This document shows, one piece after another, positions 6,671-8,704 of a stretch of 8,704 bases of DNA. The DNA is from DATBMY01 sp036554605 (GTDB lineage Bacteria; Acidobacteriota; Blastocatellia; UBA7656): positions 1 to 8,704 of the forward strand of contig DATBMY010000054.1 of NCBI GenBank assembly GCA_036554605.1, written 5' to 3'. Numbering within the stretch: position 1 is the first letter of the stretch; each line of letters starts with the position of its first letter. The translations under genes were made by a program, and so were the position numbers. The notes under the pieces are model-generated. The model worked only from the letters and a program-made list of their open reading frames with translations, did not search any database and was not told the origin of the DNA.

Positions 6671-7618
6671 ATGGCCGTAAGAAGACTCAGGTTATTTATA
6701 CCTTTATTGGTCCTGACACTCTTCTGGCCGGCGCAATCGCCCGCGCAAGAGCGCGAGCAGGTGGAGCTTGAAATTCAAGTGTTTGGCAAAAAGACCGGCG
6801 ATTTTGCTCGCGGTTTGAGAAAAGAGCATTTCGAGCTCTTCGAGGATGGTGTAAAGCAGGAGATAGTCTCGTTCGATCAGAATCATTCGCCGCTCTCGAT
6901 ACTCGTGCTGCTTGACGTTAGTAAGAGCATGAGTAATGTTGCAAAAGGCATACGCGAATCCAGCATACCCGCATGGCAAACCTTGAGACCCGAAGACGAG
7001 CTTGCGGTCATCGCTTTCGCGAGCGGGATTGAGGTCCTCCAGCCCTTCACCATAGACAAGCGGCTCATACCTGAGCAAGTCGAAGCCGCATACAAAGATG
7101 CCGGCATCGATAAGAAGTGGACTGACCTTCACGAAGCCATGTATAGAGCGGTGGATTATCTTCGAGAAAACGCGAGGGCGGGCAATCGCCGGATCATTCT
7201 TGCGATCTCCGACAACTGGCATAACCAAAAAGAGGGCCGTTTGTTTAAGGAAGCGTTGCAGCACCTATTCGATAATGGCGTTACGGTCTATGCGCTGATC
7301 GTCTCGGAGTTACTCGATTCGCTCCTCATACAGAGTGACAGCGTGGTCGATTACGTCAAGAAGACCGGCGGCATCTCTTCGGTTGTTCCGCGCAATACGT
7401 TGCCGCTATTTTATAAAGCCACGCTGAAAGAGAATCTGATTGGATTGCTCGACGTCATGCGCGGGCGGTATCAAGTGGCTTACATTCCGACGAAGAATAA
7501 TGCCGACGGCAAGTTTCGCAAGATTGAAGTGAAGCTCACCCCGGAAGCGCAAAAGCTGCTCGGAGGCGCGAGGATACTAAACAGGCAAGGTTACTACGCG
7601 TTGCGGCGGAGCAAGTAG
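6671..7618 (+). CDS. Exported VWA-domain protein, acidobacterial VWFA-related type
   Basis: This 315-residue protein has a clear signal peptide: MAVRRLR, a hydrophobic core at 8-20, and a probable signal peptidase I cut after Ala25 (SPA|QE). It has no cysteine, so it is not a lipoprotein, and the mature protein should be periplasmic or secreted. A short N-terminal beta region carries the family pattern LRKEHFELFEDGVKQEIVSF (49-68). The VWA domain (about 75-265) follows, with a complete metal-binding MIDAS: Asp82, Ser84 and Ser86 (DVSKS), Thr151 (KKWTD) and Asp181 (ISDNW). The C-terminal block, AYIPTKNNADGKFRKIEVKL (270-289) then RQGYYA (305-310), is typical of the acidobacterial VWFA-related family, whose role is unknown. 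Such domains usually bind protein partners through a divalent metal. AAAGGAG (6656-6662) sits 8 nt before the ATG. The gene may be co-transcribed with the histidine kinase. Its 3' end overlaps the converging minus-strand gene by 25 bp. Confidence 0.92.
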   Translation: MAVRRLRLFIPLLVLTLFWPAQSPAQEREQVELEIQVFGKKTGDFARGLRKEHFELFEDGVKQEIVSFDQNHSPLSILVLLDVSKSMSNVAKGIRESSIPAWQTLRPEDELAVIAFASGIEVLQPFTIDKRLIPEQVEAAYKDAGIDKKWTDLHEAMYRAVDYLRENARAGNRRIILAISDNWHNQKEGRLFKEALQHLFDNGVTVYALIVSELLDSLLIQSDSVVDYVKKTGGISSVVPRNTLPLFYKATLKENLIGLLDVMRGRYQVAYIPTKNNADGKFRKIEVKLTPEAQKLLGGARILNRQGYYALRRSK

Positions 7619-8704
7619 CGCAGGCCGAAGGTGGTTACCAGCCAGACCATACCGGACATTGCCATGACGGCCCAGCCGAAATCCTCGATGAAGGCGTAGA
7701 ACCTCCCGAAAAATCCGGCCACTATCCAGGAAAAGAAGAACGAAAGCGCCGACAGCCGCCTCGCCCAGCGGACCTGGTTCGACAGCCTGATGCGGCGCAG
7801 CTCGCCTTCGAGAAATCCGTCATCGCCCATGAGCCGCTGGTAGTAGCGGGCCTCGCGCTGGGCCAGCCGCGAGAGCGCGGCGTCCGCATTGTTCGCCGCC
7901 GCGTTGTAAAAGTGAGCGACGTGCGCGAGCTTGCCGTCGCGCAGCGCTATCTCGGCAAGCCCGACGTTGGCGCGGAAGCGCGCGGGGTCCATGGCGAGCG
8001 CGCGGCGGAAACAATCGGCGGCGCGCTTGTAATCGAGCCTTTCAAAGAAAGTCTCCCCGATTCTCTCCAACAGGTCAGGCTGCTCGCCCGCAAGACGCGA
8101 TGCAAGTCTGAGGCAGGCGTCCGACCGCTGAATCAGACGGCCGTCTTCGGCCTGCGCCGACGCATGAAAGAAGCGCGACATCTCATAAAGCAGGCGCGGG
8201 TTGCGAGGCTCCTTCTCGTATGCGGCGCGAAAATAACTCGACGCCTGCACGAGCTTGCCCGCGAGCCTGAGCGAGTTGGCAAGCCTTCTAAGCCGCGGGG
8301 CCGTCAGCTGATCGATGTCCTGTTTGAGCGCGGCGCTCCCTTTTATGCTGCTGCCCGATTCAAAATACTCCGATATTTCGGAGGAGCGCGGGTCGAGCTT
8401 GTCGGGACCGACAGATTTGAAGAGCGCTCTTATGAATGGCACGTATGCGGCGCGGTGCGAGCGGATTACTATCTCGATGCCGCCGCCCGCGATCCTCGTG
8501 CGGTAGCTGAAGCGCGCGTCGCCGGTGGCAAGGCTTATGATGATCGTCTCGGTGTTTACAGTCTCTATGTCGGTAATCTTTAGCTCGCGGCGCGCGTCGA
8601 GCATGGAAAAGAGAAAGGCAATCGGTCCGCGATGGCTTATAGCCTGGCCGTCGAATTCGATGCGGTCGAATATGGCGGCGAGGATTATTACCGCGAGCAA
8701 CGAC
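7594..8704 (-). CDS. Membrane TPR-repeat protein with possible PH-like N-terminal region (5' partial)
   Basis: The gene reads leftwards and is open to the window edge. A TTG at 8700 exists, but nothing shows it is the start, and the protein begins in the middle of a hydrophobic segment (LAVIILAAIF), so it most likely continues beyond the window. Numbering from that TTG gives 368 visible residues. Residues about 12-97 alternate short beta-type strands (RIEFDGQAISHRG, ELKITDIETVNTETIII, GIEIVIRS), which may be a bacterial PH-like domain after a membrane anchor; that is a pattern-based guess. Residues about 137-275 form TPR-like helical repeats, clearest at 209-240 (LLERIGETFFERLDYKRAAD onward) and 243-270. 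Two C-terminal membrane helices lie near 317-337 and 343-363, ending in RYLLRRNA. The architecture suggests a membrane scaffold that binds proteins, with no catalytic motif seen. The final codons overlap the VWA gene end by 25 bp. Confidence 0.82.
   Translation of the reverse strand, partial: SLLAVIILAAIFDRIEFDGQAISHRGPIAFLFSMLDARRELKITDIETVNTETIIISLATGDARFSYRTRIAGGGIEIVIRSHRAAYVPFIRALFKSVGPDKLDPRSSEISEYFESGSSIKGSAALKQDIDQLTAPRLRRLANSLRLAGKLVQASSYFRAAYEKEPRNPRLLYEMSRFFHASAQAEDGRLIQRSDACLRLASRLAGEQPDLLERIGETFFERLDYKRAADCFRRALAMDPARFRANVGLAEIALRDGKLAHVAHFYNAAANNADAALSRLAQREARYYQRLMGDDGFLEGELRRIRLSNQVRWARRLSALSFFFSWIVAGFFGRFYAFIEDFGWAVMAMSGMVWLVTTFGLRYLLRRNA

Noticed and set aside
6704..7264. 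A 186-codon minus-strand frame opposite the VWA gene
   Set aside because: The + strand has a signal peptide, full MIDAS and a strong ribosome binding site; the antisense frame shows no coding signature.
7912..8583. A 223-codon + strand frame opposite the TPR protein gene
   Set aside because: It has no recognisable domain, while the minus strand encodes coherent TPR repeats and membrane helices through to its stop.
1..8704. Mobile element, phage, CRISPR or defence-system content
   Set aside because: I saw no transposase, integrase, terminal repeats, spaced direct repeats or defence-type domains, and codon style looks similar across all six genes.

Overview
The window is a gene-dense stretch of a GC-rich bacterial chromosome, and every gene found looks like an ordinary chromosomal gene. 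Three traits point to Acidobacteriota, probably a Blastocatellia/Pyrinomonadales-type lineage. First, there is a serine/threonine kinase fused to a FlgO/TolB-N-like domain and TPR repeats. Second, there is a secreted VWA protein of the type known as the 'acidobacterial VWFA-related domain'. Third, Ile is often encoded by ATA despite the high GC. The taxonomic call is inferred from gene content, not from a marker gene.

Layout: five genes lie on the + strand and one on the - strand. (1) Positions 1-1291 hold the C-terminal three quarters of a gamma-glutamyltranspeptidase-family Ntn hydrolase, cut by the window start. (2) 1359-2102 encodes a DUF169-family protein of unknown function. (3) 2140-4497 encodes a soluble PknB-type kinase with a FlgO-like domain and TPRs, beginning at a TTG with a strong ribosome binding site. 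(4) 4546-6645 encodes a polytopic membrane sensor histidine kinase with no response regulator nearby. (5) 6671-7618 encodes an exported VWA protein with a complete MIDAS motif. (6) 7594-8704, on the minus strand, encodes the C-terminal part of a membrane TPR protein with a possible PH-like N-terminal region, cut by the window end. Its last codons overlap those of the VWA gene by 25 bp, tail to tail.

The + strand gaps are short (67, 37, 48 and 25 nt), so read-through transcription is plausible. However, TATAAT boxes lie shortly upstream of genes 2, 4 and 5. A weak terminator-like hairpin separates the Ser/Thr kinase from the histidine kinase, and a perfect 9-bp inverted repeat spans the histidine kinase stop codon. 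No intergenic stretch exceeds 300 bases. I saw no tRNA, rRNA, CRISPR array, insertion sequence, prophage or attachment site.

Functionally, the central block combines two phospho-signalling proteins (a cytosolic Ser/Thr kinase and a membrane histidine kinase) with an exported metal-dependent adhesion-type domain. Whether they work in one pathway cannot be told from sequence. I do not see a clearly new biological system here. The leads most worth checking are the altered substrate pocket of the GGT-like enzyme, the DUF169-kinase pairing, the kinase architecture without a membrane anchor, and the unusual use of ATA codons.
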